Notes: generated by a model from the sequence alone, not told the origin. A DNA stretch of 64,000 nt from Lactobacillus sp. ESL0677 (GCF_029392875.1 NZ_CP113946.1:1488001-1552000); one strand, 5' to 3'. Positions 21,557-30,732 are shown, numbered from the stretch's first letter. Made by a program: numbers and translations.

Positions 21557-21595
21557 AGTAAAAAACTCTTAACTCTTTTAAAGAGTTAAGAGTTT
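21557..21595 (-). terminator. Long hairpin terminator after the SRP RNA gene
   Basis: AAACTCTTAACTCTTT (21563-21578) pairs perfectly with 21580-21595 around a single central base, and the minus strand continues with five T. It separates the SRP RNA gene from dnaX. Confidence 0.88.
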
Positions 21596-21606
21596 ATTGA
21601 TATCTA

Positions 21607-21686
21607 ATAAAAGGCACATGCCTGAGCAACCTTAGTGCTGCTACCTTCCGGTCCTGACACGCTTCAGAAGTCAAACATTGCCCAAT
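21607..21686 (-). ncRNA. ffs: Signal recognition particle RNA, small bacterial type
   Basis: The minus strand carries the universal SRP helix-8 sequence: GTCAGGACCGGAAGG, then TAGCAGCACTAAGG. The flanking arms GGGCA and TGTGCC can close the stem. A TATCAT -10 (21691-21696) lies just upstream and a strong terminator downstream. Exact ends are estimated to within about 5 nt. Confidence 0.93.
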
Positions 21687-21719
21687 AGATATGATACCGT
21701 ATTTAGTGTGAATTTTCCA

Positions 21720-22217
21720 CTACTTTGCCGAATTTTTTGCTAATTTTTGCTGGCGCCGAATTTCTTGAAAAAAGTCCTTCAGCATCCTGCTTGCCTCCTC
21801 GCGATACAAGCCGCGCACGACATTCGGGTGATGGTTAAACTTCTCTACGCTAAACAAATCAACTACGCTGCCAGCAGCGCCGGCCTTAGGATCAAGTGCC
21901 CCGTAAAAGACGTTCTTAATGCGCGAGTTGATAATTGCGCCGGCACACATCGAACATGGCTCCAAGGTTACAAACAAACTGCAATCGATTAACCGCCAGC
22001 TATTCAGTTTCTGACAAGCCTGCCTAATCGCCATCATCTCAGCATGCTGCGTGCCATCTTGGTCAAGTTCACGCCGATTATAACCAACGCCAATCACTTG
22101 ACCTTCAGAATCAATTACTACCGCACCAATCGGTACTTCACCTAAAGTCTGCGCCTTCTTCGCTTGGTCAAATGCCAGTTGCATGTACTTCTTCTTATCT
22201 TCACTAGAAAAATCCAT
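21720..22217 (-). CDS. tadA: tRNA-specific adenosine deaminase TadA
   Basis: Makes inosine 34 in tRNA-Arg. The 165 residues carry zinc and catalytic motifs T-Q-H-A-E-M and E-P-C-S-M-C-A-G-A. The ATG at 22217 overlaps the stop of the upstream methyltransferase gene (TAATG); the longer reading from 22274 lies inside that gene and is rejected. Confidence 0.95.
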   Translation of the reverse strand: MDFSSEDKKKYMQLAFDQAKKAQTLGEVPIGAVVIDSEGQVIGVGYNRRELDQDGTQHAEMMAIRQACQKLNSWRLIDCSLFVTLEPCSMCAGAIINSRIKNVFYGALDPKAGAAGSVVDLFSVEKFNHHPNVVRGLYREEASRMLKDFFQEIRRQQKLAKNSAK

Positions 22218-22837
22218 TAGCTGTTTACTGCCTGCAAAATATAGTAACCCTTGTCCCGCGTTACAACAGTACAATTGCCAAAAGTAGCATTAAGCAGCTT
22301 ACGAGCACTTGGCTCCCCCTGCTTCTTCTGAATAACAACCAGCAAGACGCCATTAGCTACCAAATGATCCTTGGCTCCGGCTAAAATACCAGAAACCACC
22401 TTCTTACCGGCGCGAATTGGCGGATTAGTTACAATAAGACCAAACTTCTTTTCTTCAGGAACATTTTGATAAATATCAGACTTGTAAATCGTGACATTGC
22501 TAATATGGTTTAGTTCCGCATTTTTACGGGCTAATTCTAACCCGCGCTCGTTAACATCAACTAAGTCAACCATTTGCTTGGGCCAAAATTTTGCCGCAAA
22601 TAAGCCCAACGGGCCATAGCCTGCACCAACATCTAAAATATTGCTTGCTGGGAAAGTCACATCTGCCATTGCCTTAATTAAAACACCAGACCCATAATCA
22701 ACCCGCATTTTTGAAAAAACACCAGCGTCGGTGTTAAACTTTAAATCCACGCCGCCTATATGATAGTCAACAACATGCTCGTCATGCTTGGCCGTTGGAT
22801 TAGCAGCAAAATACATTTGATTTTTTTCGTTAGCCAT
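22217..22837 (-). CDS. RsmC-like class I SAM methyltransferase (YbxB type)
   Basis: A 206-residue methyltransferase. Motif I is D-V-G-A-G-Y-G-P-L-G near residue 69, and N-P-P-I (about 136) marks an amino-group-modifying enzyme. The family methylates guanine in rRNA in E. coli (RsmC); the target in this lineage is unproven. It forms a two-gene unit with tadA. Confidence 0.88.
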   Translation of the reverse strand: MANEKNQMYFAANPTAKHDEHVVDYHIGGVDLKFNTDAGVFSKMRVDYGSGVLIKAMADVTFPASNILDVGAGYGPLGLFAAKFWPKQMVDLVDVNERGLELARKNAELNHISNVTIYKSDIYQNVPEEKKFGLIVTNPPIRAGKKVVSGILAGAKDHLVANGVLLVVIQKKQGEPSARKLLNATFGNCTVVTRDKGYYILQAVNS

Positions 22838-22906
22838 TATTCGCTCATTTCTAAATTAAACTCTTTACTAATCATTTTACTACCATAACAACCGATAGTT
22901 AAAATG

Positions 22907-24046
22907 TTACTTTGGCAAAAATGTCCCCGGCGCAATATGTTGCAAAATACTGTAACCAACTTTCTTTTCCTTGGCTGCACTATTATTAGTTTGGTTCAAA
23001 AACATGACAATCCCAGTTTGATTATCAGAAGTTAATTGCACCCACATGCCAAAGTGTGTGCCGTGCAGATTACCATAAGCAATCTTCAGCTTACCAGATT
23101 TTTTAATATGCAGCCCGCCGGAATATGCCGTCGTCTTACTTGCCAGATTAGTTAAATATTGAAACTGCTTCTGCGTCAAAATCGTGCCGTTAGTTAAACC
23201 GCATTGAATTTGGTAATATTCCATTGGCGTCGTTAGCAGATTACCAGCACCCAGCATTTGTGAAGCAAATGCCTTCGTCAAGTAAACAGGATTGCGGTAA
23301 TTGGCACCACCATTAGAATAGTATGATCCCGCAATCAACTTGGATTTAGGCAAGGATGCTGCCGTAAATGTACTTGTGAGGCCAAGTGGCTTAACAATTC
23401 GCTTACGTAAATTAGTCTGGTAAGATTGCCGCGTCTCCTGCCGGATAATTCCAGCCAGCAAGATATAATTCGCGTTATTATAATGATATTTACCAACCTT
23501 CGCAAACGAAAATTGATTGGCATTTGCGATCGTCATCTTAATTGCTGCACTTTCGGAATAATTATGATGCCGCCAAACTTCAGTATTTGGCGGTTTAATC
23601 CCCGAAGTGTGCGTCAATAAATTGCCCACCGAGATTTTCTGAGCATTCTTTAGGCTAGGAAACCAACGATCAATTTTTGTATTTTGGTCAAACTCCTGAT
23701 TGGTTTCTTTTTTCTCATCCATAATTTGCACAATCATTGCACCCGTAATCACCTTTTGCAATGAACCAGTTGGGTACACGACTTTACGATTGCCGTTGCC
23801 AATTTTACGATTGCTCAAGGCATAGCCATAGCTAATCTTTTGGGGCACGCCATTTTTAATCACGACAATTGACCCGCGCACATGGTGCTTAGCCATGGTT
23901 TTTCTAACAAACTGGCGCAGCGCCTGTTTCTGAGACGTTGCCGCTTGAACCCGAACTGGCTGCACTGTCTGAAAGCTCAAGACACCAGCATTAAGCGTCA
24001 TCACTAAGCCAATTATTCCAATTTTAAAAATATTTTGCTTCTTCAC
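22907..24046 (-). CDS. Exported serine hydrolase, beta-lactamase/class C PBP-like
   Basis: A 379-residue protein with a signal peptide ending near V-Q-A-A-T (about residue 36). Active-site motifs are S-L-Q-K (S-x-x-K, about 96) and Y-N-N (Y-x-N, about 193); H-G-T-H near 330 replaces the usual K-T-G-like box. N-L-L-T-H-T-S-G-I is a family landmark. It may trim peptidoglycan peptides or act as an esterase. First of a run of eight exported proteins. Confidence 0.85.
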   Translation of the reverse strand: MKKQNIFKIGIIGLVMTLNAGVLSFQTVQPVRVQAATSQKQALRQFVRKTMAKHHVRGSIVVIKNGVPQKISYGYALSNRKIGNGNRKVVYPTGSLQKVITGAMIVQIMDEKKETNQEFDQNTKIDRWFPSLKNAQKISVGNLLTHTSGIKPPNTEVWRHHNYSESAAIKMTIANANQFSFAKVGKYHYNNANYILLAGIIRQETRQSYQTNLRKRIVKPLGLTSTFTAASLPKSKLIAGSYYSNGGANYRNPVYLTKAFASQMLGAGNLLTTPMEYYQIQCGLTNGTILTQKQFQYLTNLASKTTAYSGGLHIKKSGKLKIAYGNLHGTHFGMWVQLTSDNQTGIVMFLNQTNNSAAKEKKVGYSILQHIAPGTFLPK

Positions 24047-24146
24047 AGTTCTTCGTTAATATTCCCATTCATTCTTTTTAAACTTTTATTGCCAAACGCA
24101 TACTCAAATAACAATAATGTTTTTGTTCCTGTTATTCAAGTTTAAC

Positions 24147-24185
24147 AAAAGAGATAAACAGGTGTTTTACCATTTTATCTCTTTT
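24147..24185. repeat. 12-bp inverted repeat in divergent intergenic region
   Basis: AAAAGAGATAAA (24147-24158) and its complement (24174-24185) flank 15 bp in the 192-bp gap between two divergent genes. It could be an operator, or a terminator for an unseen short transcript. A TATAAT -10 for the plus-strand gene follows near 24206. Confidence 0.4.
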
Positions 24186-24238
24186 CAGTGACAAAAGATG
24201 AGCTTATAATGAAGCTAATTGAATATGGGAGATAGAAA

Positions 24239-24784
24239 ATGAAATTAAAACACACTTTATTAATCGTAACGGCTTTGATTACATTGGGCACCAGTTCGGC
24301 AATTACGCCACAGCCTGCTGCAGCAACTACTGTCAAAGCTAAAAAAATCAAATCTTATCCTAAAAATATGCGGGGCACTTGGTATTACTATGATACTTAC
24401 ACGAAAAAGCTCGACAAGGAAGTTTTCACTAAAAAGACCGCTAAGTTTTACGTTGGCAAAAAGAAGGTCGGCTACACCAAATTGCACGCTTATGTTAAGC
24501 ATGACCCAGATACCAATGATAAGGCAATCTTAAAAAAGACAGCTCGCTGGGTTTATGCTGACGACACGACTACCGTAAATGGTATTATTTGGCTTAACAT
24601 CCGTGGTTGGAATCAAGGGATGGGCGACGGTGAATACTATAACGTGGCCACCTTTGACGATAACGAAGTGCTGACCAGTGCTAGTGGCGCTAAAATCTGG
24701 GTTGACCATCATGCATACCGCACACCTGAACTGGCCAAAGCCTTGAAGAACAAGCATTATCAATATTTTAGTTATCAAAAATAA
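24239..24784 (+). CDS. Secreted protein of unknown function
   Basis: A 181-residue exported protein I do not recognise. A signal peptide ends near residue 30 (P-A-A-A-T-T). The mature part is basic and Tyr/Trp-rich (M-R-G-T-W-Y-Y-Y-D), a pattern common in small Lactobacillus secreted proteins. No transmembrane anchor, LPxTG or SLAP repeat is visible. GGGAGAT precedes the ATG. It is monocistronic, ending at a strong terminator. Confidence 0.75.
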   Translation: MKLKHTLLIVTALITLGTSSAITPQPAAATTVKAKKIKSYPKNMRGTWYYYDTYTKKLDKEVFTKKTAKFYVGKKKVGYTKLHAYVKHDPDTNDKAILKKTARWVYADDTTTVNGIIWLNIRGWNQGMGDGEYYNVATFDDNEVLTSASGAKIWVDHHAYRTPELAKALKNKHYQYFSYQK

Positions 24785-24786
24785 AT

Positions 24787-24813
24787 AAAAGCACTTCGCA
24801 ATGAAGTGCTTTT
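24787..24813. terminator. Bidirectional terminator
   Basis: AAAAGCACTTC (24787-24797) pairs with GAAGTGCTTTT (24803-24813) around GCAAT. The same stem recurs at 28633-28659. Confidence 0.85.
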
Positions 24814-24861
24814 ATTATTGTCCAAGATTAACTTGTTTCCTAAATCTGTCGTCATTTTAAT

Positions 24862-25830
24862 TTAATACGTTACCCCAACAGATGAATAAATATAATCGTC
24901 TTCGGTTGCTGCACCAACGCCGATTGTCTTGTCATTTGCGTTAAGCAAAATATCCCGGTGACCCCAGTTGGAGTCGGCATCATTATAAATGTATTCATAG
25001 ATTGCAACATCGGCAATTTCTACTGACGTACCACCAGTTGGTGATTGCTCTAGCTCGTTATTATTATGGTTTACAATCCAGCCCCACGGATCCATTGCGA
25101 TACATTCGGCAATACTATGATAGTTAATACCTGCATTATCAAAGTAATTTTCCAAAATAAAGTTTCCAGCTGCATCTACGTGGTCAAAATTGCTTGGCAA
25201 TAATGCAGACCGTTGCTGTACAACTTCGTCATAATGTGGATCTTCTGTTACTGGTGATAGATTGCGCTTCGCACGTTCTGCATTCAGATCCTTTAAAAAT
25301 TCTGCCCGAAACTCACCAATTGAAAAGTCATCAATTGTATGTTTCTTGGGCTTTTTTGCTGGCTTAGTTGGTGCAGGCTTGGTTGGTGCCGGTTTCGTTG
25401 CATCAGCTGGTTTAATTTCACTTGGCTTAGTTGGAGTAGGATTTTCAACTGGTACAGTACTTGAACCTTGATTAGTTGAATTATTATTAGCTGGTGCTGC
25501 TGGCTTTGCTTTCAGCAGCTTAACCTTACTAATTAAGACATATCTACCGTGCCCAATTGCATAATACTTCTTGCCCCGAATCTTTTTCGTGCCATAAATT
25601 GTAATTTTCTTACCCTTTTTCAGGACTTTTTTACCAACACGATGACCTTTTTTATTGTAGACACGAGCATTTTTCTTAAGCTTAGCTTTCTTAGTTAATG
25701 CTGGAACATTCAATGTGGTCTTTGCAGTCACCGTATCGGCATTTACAGCATCATTGCTCAGAGCCAAACTTCCCCAAGTACACCCAAGAGCAACTGTTGC
25801 AATCATAATTTTGCGATAATTAATTTTCAT
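24862..25830 (-). CDS. SLAP-domain surface protein with CAP (SCP/PR-1) domain
   Basis: A 322-residue exported protein. The signal peptide is about residues 1-32. A SLAP repeat (about 45-95; L-K-K-N-A-R-V-Y-N-K-K-G, then K-K-Y-Y-A-I) should hold it on the cell wall. A Pro/Thr/Lys linker with repeated A-P-T-K-P follows, and then a CAP domain (about 165-322) beginning L-N-A-E-R-A-K-R-N-L-S and ending with W-G-H-R-D-I-L-L. CAP proteins of bacteria have no settled activity. ATG at 25830 has GGAG 5 nt upstream. A related SLAP gene and a decayed copy lie near 51-53 kb. Confidence 0.88.
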   Translation of the reverse strand: MKINYRKIMIATVALGCTWGSLALSNDAVNADTVTAKTTLNVPALTKKAKLKKNARVYNKKGHRVGKKVLKKGKKITIYGTKKIRGKKYYAIGHGRYVLISKVKLLKAKPAAPANNNSTNQGSSTVPVENPTPTKPSEIKPADATKPAPTKPAPTKPAKKPKKHTIDDFSIGEFRAEFLKDLNAERAKRNLSPVTEDPHYDEVVQQRSALLPSNFDHVDAAGNFILENYFDNAGINYHSIAECIAMDPWGWIVNHNNNELEQSPTGGTSVEIADVAIYEYIYNDADSNWGHRDILLNANDKTIGVGAATEDDYIYSSVGVTY

Positions 25831-25911
25831 TTTTCTCCATCCTTTTAAATACACAATATACTAAATATCATAGTTTTAATTTGGAATTTAGGCAATTTCC
25901 TGCAGCAATAT

Positions 25912-26463
25912 TTATTTAATAATCACGCGCATCCCCGTTGGCGCATTGTGATAAAACCACCGCGCGTCACTGGTGCTTAAATGAATACAGCCATGAGAAG
26001 TCGGCTTTTTACCCAAACTTTTGGCAACCGACTTAATCGTTTTATGTTGCAAAGTGCACGGATTTTCATGAAACAGATATAGCCCACCTTGCAGCCAACC
26101 AACCGCATATCTGGCGCCCATTCCTTCACTAGCTGAATAAAACCACGGTGCGCGATAAGTATTTATCTTGTAATTGCCCCGTGGCGTTTGGTGATGTGCA
26201 CCAGTAGAAACATAAAATTCATAGCGCGTCTTTTTGCCCCGCTTCAAATATGCCCGCTGCTTCTTAAGAGAGACAATGATGCGGTCCTTTTTGGCACTTA
26301 AGTGCTTGGGATACGGCTTAACTTCAGATGATTTTGTGTAGCTAATCGGCTCGCGCATATCCGCCTGTGGCACTTCATCACTAGCAGTGACTGACAATGG
26401 TCGACTCAATGCAAGACCGCCAATTACCAAGCTGACGCCTAGCAACCAAACTTTTTTAATCAT
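25912..26463 (-). CDS. L,D-transpeptidase (YkuD family)
   Basis: An exported 183-residue enzyme forming 3-3 peptidoglycan crosslinks or attaching proteins. The signal peptide ends near residue 27. The catalytic motif is S-H-G-C-I-H-L with C159, preceded by R-I-I-V-S-L-K-K-Q-R and T-P-R-G-N-Y. It follows the D,D-carboxypeptidase gene by 13 bp, so the two are likely co-transcribed; the carboxypeptidase would supply the tetrapeptide donors it needs. Confidence 0.93.
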   Translation of the reverse strand: MIKKVWLLGVSLVIGGLALSRPLSVTASDEVPQADMREPISYTKSSEVKPYPKHLSAKKDRIIVSLKKQRAYLKRGKKTRYEFYVSTGAHHQTPRGNYKINTYRAPWFYSASEGMGARYAVGWLQGGLYLFHENPCTLQHKTIKSVAKSLGKKPTSHGCIHLSTSDARWFYHNAPTGMRVIIK

Positions 26464-26476
26464 TAATTTTTCTTTC

Positions 26477-27460
26477 CTAATTATTTACATTCCGATAAGC
26501 AAAACGCATTAACTTAACTGTATCGGAAAATTCATTTTCATCATTTAGCACAACTGTAATCAAGCCATCGCCTTTGCGGCAACTGCCAACAAAGCAGTAG
26601 CCAGCTCGCGGCGTCCAGCCAGTCTTCATCCCGTCAAGCTCAAAAGACTTATGGTAGTACTTGTGCCCCGGCAACATTCGGTTCTCGTTGACCAGCCATT
26701 GACCCGCAACCTTCATCGACCCAGTGGCAAAATACTTCATCAAACTGGGATAATCATGAGCGACGTGGTAAGCCACAATTGCTAAACTCTTAGCCGATAA
26801 CAAATTGCCCGAAGTCCTGCCACCCTTGACGTAATAACCGTAACGAGCTAAGTCGTCATTTTCAAGCCCCGATGCTGAGACAAAGCGAGCCTTAATCTGC
26901 CACAACTTAGCCTGTTTGTTCATCATCGTAATAAATTTACGGTTTGACCCAGCAACCCACTGCCCTAAGCGAATTGCTGAATTATCGTCAGAGTCAATAA
27001 TCGCCGATTCTAGTAACTGCTTAACCGTATACTTGCGGCCTTTTTTAGCATGAAAGCCGTCAAATCCAGGGTCAGCCCCCATTTTAATTAATGACTTGGA
27101 AAAGCTAAGCCGCTGCTTCCAATCTTGAGGGTAACTGGCCAACTTGCGTCTGGCTAAATAAATCGTCATTAATTTTCCTGTTGATGCAATTAAACGTTGT
27201 TTATTGGCATTTTTTTGCAATAAAATCGCACCAGTTTTGCGATTAAGCACAATATATGCCTTTGCTTTAGTCTTCGGCTTTTTAGCTTTTATTTGGTCGC
27301 CGCTCTGGCCAACTGTTGCAGCTTGATGATGACTATGACTATATAGCTGTGGATTATTCTCATCAGTTAATCCTGTACTAGTAGCCTTAACAGGAATAAC
27401 TATGAAAATTAACAAACAAAATATTACAGCTATTCCAAGAGAGTAGCGCCTAGTTTTCAA
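26477..27460 (-). CDS. D-alanyl-D-alanine carboxypeptidase (PBP5-like)
   Basis: An exported 327-residue serine peptidase removing terminal D-Ala from stem peptides. Signal segment 1-27. S93-T-G-K96 is the nucleophile motif and K279-T-G the third box. The second box aligns to S157-D-D, where many relatives have S-x-N. It lacks the C-terminal amphipathic anchor of full-length PBP5 enzymes. It precedes the L,D-transpeptidase gene in the same direction. Confidence 0.9.
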   Translation of the reverse strand: MKTRRYSLGIAVIFCLLIFIVIPVKATSTGLTDENNPQLYSHSHHQAATVGQSGDQIKAKKPKTKAKAYIVLNRKTGAILLQKNANKQRLIASTGKLMTIYLARRKLASYPQDWKQRLSFSKSLIKMGADPGFDGFHAKKGRKYTVKQLLESAIIDSDDNSAIRLGQWVAGSNRKFITMMNKQAKLWQIKARFVSASGLENDDLARYGYYVKGGRTSGNLLSAKSLAIVAYHVAHDYPSLMKYFATGSMKVAGQWLVNENRMLPGHKYYHKSFELDGMKTGWTPRAGYCFVGSCRKGDGLITVVLNDENEFSDTVKLMRFAYRNVNN

Positions 27461-27577
27461 GATTAAATTCCTCCTCCACGACTATCTATTAATATTTATT
27501 TTTAAAAATCAATTCATGTAGTTTATTATAGTATAAAATACTAACTGTGTATCGTATTTTTAAGAAAGGATTCCAAT

Positions 27578-28624
27578 ATGTCAATTAAAGTCAAACACTT
27601 CTTGACTGCTCTGTTAATCGGCGCGGCCTGTATTTATAGTGCCAACGTCAAAGTCATGGCTGCTACTCAAGAACCAGCACCAACTAATACTCCTAGTCAA
27701 TCGTCACAAGATAATAACCAGCAACCTGCGCCAGCGAATCCAGCTGCTGCAAGCTCTGAACCTATTATTTATCAGCAACGGGGATCAGGCGTTATCTTTC
27801 AAACGCATTATGGCTTCAGCAAAAAGCTAAACAAAAAGGGCAAATCAGCTAAGGACTACTATAATAAGCATGTCAGCTATTCTAAAGTTGCCCAAACTGC
27901 TAAGGGGACTTTTGTTAAAACAAAATATGGCTGGCTAAATAAAAAGGCCTTCAATCAATATTTAATTACTAAAAGCAAATTAAATTACAAGATGAAAGTT
28001 GTTGCCAATGCTTCCCTGTACAACAAGCCAGCGCATACTAATGGTGCACGTAAAATCTGTAGTATCAAGGAGCTAGGACTGAAAAATAAATGGGTACATG
28101 TCAATATGATTGCGCACACTAATATCAACAGTGCTTATTATCGGTTTAGCTTTAATCAACAAAATTATTGGATTCAAGGAGCAAAATTAAAGTTCAATCT
28201 GAATGCATTAAAAGGCAGTAATCACCAGTTAGAGCGAGCTATTACCAAGGGTGAAAAGATGATTGGCCATTCTGTTTATAACGAAAACACACGCCATTAT
28301 GATTGCTCAAGCTTTGTTAATTATCTCTACTCAAGCATTGGTCACCATTTAGGTTCGACAACTTTTAGCCAATGCAATAATGGTCGTAGTGTCAGCTACA
28401 AACATAAAAAGCGCGGTGACTTGATTTTCTTTGATGACCAATCTGACGGTCACTTAGCACACGTTGGAATTTATCTGGGCAAGGGACTTTTCTTACACGA
28501 CAGCCCTTATACAATTACCAGCGGCGTTGATGTTTCTAGTTTACATGACGCATTTTGGAGCTCTCGTACTGCTAAATCCAAGATTGTCCATCATCCTGAT
28601 GGTATTGTGAGAAGAATTGTTTAA
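27578..28624 (+). CDS. NlpC/P60 peptidoglycan endopeptidase
   Basis: A 348-residue exported enzyme. A signal peptide (to about residue 29) is followed by a Pro/Gln/Ala/Ser linker, a basic Tyr-rich region (about 65-215) that looks like wall-binding SH3-like repeats, and a C-terminal NlpC/P60 domain. The catalytic Cys is in Y-D-C-S-S-F (C243) and the His in L-A-H-V-G-I-Y (H295). Expected to cut gamma-D-Glu-diamino acid bonds. AAAGGA precedes the ATG. Monocistronic with its own terminator. Confidence 0.92.
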   Translation: MSIKVKHFLTALLIGAACIYSANVKVMAATQEPAPTNTPSQSSQDNNQQPAPANPAAASSEPIIYQQRGSGVIFQTHYGFSKKLNKKGKSAKDYYNKHVSYSKVAQTAKGTFVKTKYGWLNKKAFNQYLITKSKLNYKMKVVANASLYNKPAHTNGARKICSIKELGLKNKWVHVNMIAHTNINSAYYRFSFNQQNYWIQGAKLKFNLNALKGSNHQLERAITKGEKMIGHSVYNENTRHYDCSSFVNYLYSSIGHHLGSTTFSQCNNGRSVSYKHKKRGDLIFFDDQSDGHLAHVGIYLGKGLFLHDSPYTITSGVDVSSLHDAFWSSRTAKSKIVHHPDGIVRRIV

Positions 28625-28631
28625 AAGCAAA

Positions 28632-28660
28632 CAAAAGCACTTCGATTTGAAGTGCTTTTG
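28632..28660. terminator. Bidirectional terminator
   Basis: CAAAAGCACTTC (28632-28643) pairs with GAAGTGCTTTTG (28649-28660) around GATTT, serving two converging NlpC/P60 genes. Same stem as at 24787. Confidence 0.87.
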
Positions 28661-28667
28661 TTAATTA

Positions 28668-29711
28668 TTAATTTCTTTCGTGAACTGTCTTAGAATGAGT
28701 CACTGGGAAAATCCGTTTAGCATAATAATATTGTTGGAAGTTAGCAGCAGTTACCGTTACACCCCAATTAGGCCATGAATGCAAAGCCTTGTTATTACCT
28801 AAGTAAATACCAACATGATAAACATCTGGTTTTGGTCGACCATAGAAAATAATGTCCCCACGTTTCAAGTGATTAAGACTTACTGTTTGCAAAGTACTGC
28901 TTTGGACAAATGAGCGGCAACCCCATTCGTGAGTTGAATGCCATTTTGGATTGGCCGGTGATGGGTCAATTCCAGTTGCATACATACATTGCATAATTAA
29001 GCCTGAACAGTCAACTGAAGTTCCCGGCTTCTTAGAAGTAAAGTCAATCCAAGCAGTGCCGGCATTTTTATATTGATAACCGCGTTTGATAAATGCCTTA
29101 ACATAGTCACTTCTAGTTGATGCATAATTCAAACTCTTATCAAATGGACTAGTATAGTAGCCCTTTAAATGCAAACTCTTCATGTGCAATTGCCGATATT
29201 TCTTAGGAATTTGGTAACGACGCACTGTTGAAATGCCGATTTTATCACTCTTAGCTGAAGTTGCATTATCAGTTTCAGGAGCATACAAACGCCAAGTCGT
29301 ATGTAAGTGGTGATACCAAACTGCAGGATAAGTTACCGTAACTTTACCATCGGCAGTAGTAGTGAATTTCTTTTCATCAACATACTGCTTGCCGTCCCAC
29401 TTTTGTAAATATACTGGCCGAACTTCCTTACTATTTAAAGAAATTTGGTCTTCAATCTTATCTCCAGCAGTCCACTTATATTTAGTACTTACCCCACTAA
29501 AAGCAGTCACTGTTTTGCTAGGTTGAGAAGCATTACTATTGTTATCGGCTGGAGTAGTTGCAGGCTGAGTAGTGTTAGTACTGTCTTGACCCGAATTACT
29601 TGTTAGATTGGTTGAACTGACACTATCAGCTTCAACAACTGTTCCCGTTGTTAAACCCCCTAATAACATTACTGCTGCAACACCAGCAAATAATCGTTGG
29701 CTATATTTCAT
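28668..29711 (-). CDS. NlpC/P60 peptidoglycan endopeptidase
   Basis: A 347-residue exported enzyme. The signal peptide ends near V-V-E-A-D (residue 29); a Ser/Thr/Asn-rich linker and a central region (about 70-190) of unknown fold follow, then an NlpC/P60 domain with V-D-C-S-G-L (C235) and Y-H-V-G-I-Y-L-G. GGAGGG precedes the ATG at 29711; the upstream extension to 29783 is non-coding. It is not a close copy of the 27.6-kb enzyme: the N-terminal halves differ. Confidence 0.92.
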   Translation of the reverse strand: MKYSQRLFAGVAAVMLLGGLTTGTVVEADSVSSTNLTSNSGQDSTNTTQPATTPADNNSNASQPSKTVTAFSGVSTKYKWTAGDKIEDQISLNSKEVRPVYLQKWDGKQYVDEKKFTTTADGKVTVTYPAVWYHHLHTTWRLYAPETDNATSAKSDKIGISTVRRYQIPKKYRQLHMKSLHLKGYYTSPFDKSLNYASTRSDYVKAFIKRGYQYKNAGTAWIDFTSKKPGTSVDCSGLIMQCMYATGIDPSPANPKWHSTHEWGCRSFVQSSTLQTVSLNHLKRGDIIFYGRPKPDVYHVGIYLGNNKALHSWPNWGVTVTAANFQQYYYAKRIFPVTHSKTVHERN

Positions 29712-29796
29712 CTTTTTCCCTCCAAAATACAAATTTAAACTAACTAAAAAAATAATAGCATTAATTTTACAATAAGAAAACACTAATTTTGATATT

Positions 29797-30732
29797 TTAG
29801 TAACTTAATGCTCTTAAACCATCTCCGCGCCAGTGCTTAAGAAAGCTGCCATCACTCATTGCAGACTTTTTGCCTGTCCAAGGATCATTATAAAAAATTT
29901 GTCCATTATGATAGCCAGTCAGTGCCAAGGCATGATTAGAAAAGCCATCAACATCCTTAACCCAAGCAACAACTAAATGTGAATGTAGCAGTTTATTTTT
30001 AACGGCCGTTAAACTATCACCGGTCATGACCTTGGCTTTACCCAAGTAATGCTTAACAACACCCTTAATGCCATTCGGTGTTACCCAATAGCCACCTGGA
30101 TATTCCTTATAAGGCGAACCAATAAAGCCTTTATCTGGATTACTGCTGCGCGGGGTTTTCTTGGCAACCGTAAATTTAGAAACCTTGACACCAGCGAAGT
30201 TCAACATCATTGTCACGGCAGTCATCTCGCAACCTGTTGGCAATTCTGGTCTTTGGCTAACTACCTTAGCATTATTTTTAATACCAGTAATCTTACCCTT
30301 TTTAATCCAATAATATGCTTTTTTAGTTGAAGCAGAATTTTCGCTCCGTTCACCATTTGCCTTGTAATAGCTATACGTTGTTTTATGTGGCGTCTTGCGA
30401 ACACCCGTTAGCATCACACCATTTTTATTAAACAAATAATGGCTTTGCCCAATCTTAACGACGCCTTTAGCCTTTTTACCGGATTGATAGTAATATGTGC
30501 TCTTACCCTTGACTACCCAGCCCTGCTTTTGTGGCTTAGGCTTTGCAGGAGTAGTCGTCACGCTATTTTCACTAGTAGTGCTATCTTGCTCAGTATCATC
30601 AGTTTTACTTGTTTGTTCAACAGTATTCTGACTGTTAGCTGGGTCTATAGTGGCAGCCTTAACTGATGTTGTCGATTTCCAGCCCATTAATGACAAAGCA
30701 GCAATCATTGCAAAAATGAGTTTTTTATACAT
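29797..30732 (-). CDS. Exported C39-like cysteine peptidase with wall-binding repeats
   Basis: A 311-residue protein. A signal peptide to about residue 27 and an acidic Thr/Ser linker are followed by two or three glucan/choline-binding-like repeats (about 70-150; G-W-V-V-K-G-K-S-T-Y-Y-Y) and a peptidase C39-like domain. C168 (P-T-G-C-E-M-T-A), H267 (N-H-A-L-A-L-T-G-Y) and D283 (Y-N-D-P-W) form the expected triad. No transporter fusion, so it is not a bacteriocin-leader protease. Substrate unknown. Confidence 0.86.
   Translation of the reverse strand: MYKKLIFAMIAALSLMGWKSTTSVKAATIDPANSQNTVEQTSKTDDTEQDSTTSENSVTTTPAKPKPQKQGWVVKGKSTYYYQSGKKAKGVVKIGQSHYLFNKNGVMLTGVRKTPHKTTYSYYKANGERSENSASTKKAYYWIKKGKITGIKNNAKVVSQRPELPTGCEMTAVTMMLNFAGVKVSKFTVAKKTPRSSNPDKGFIGSPYKEYPGGYWVTPNGIKGVVKHYLGKAKVMTGDSLTAVKNKLLHSHLVVAWVKDVDGFSNHALALTGYHNGQIFYNDPWTGKKSAMSDGSFLKHWRGDGLRALSY

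Noticed and set aside
25262-25471. Plus-strand Gly/Val-rich ORF
   Set aside because: It is the complement of the A-P-T-K-P linker repeats of the SLAP-CAP gene.
29797-30732. Bacteriocin-processing C39 peptidase
   Set aside because: It has a signal peptide and wall-binding repeats and is not joined to an ABC transporter.
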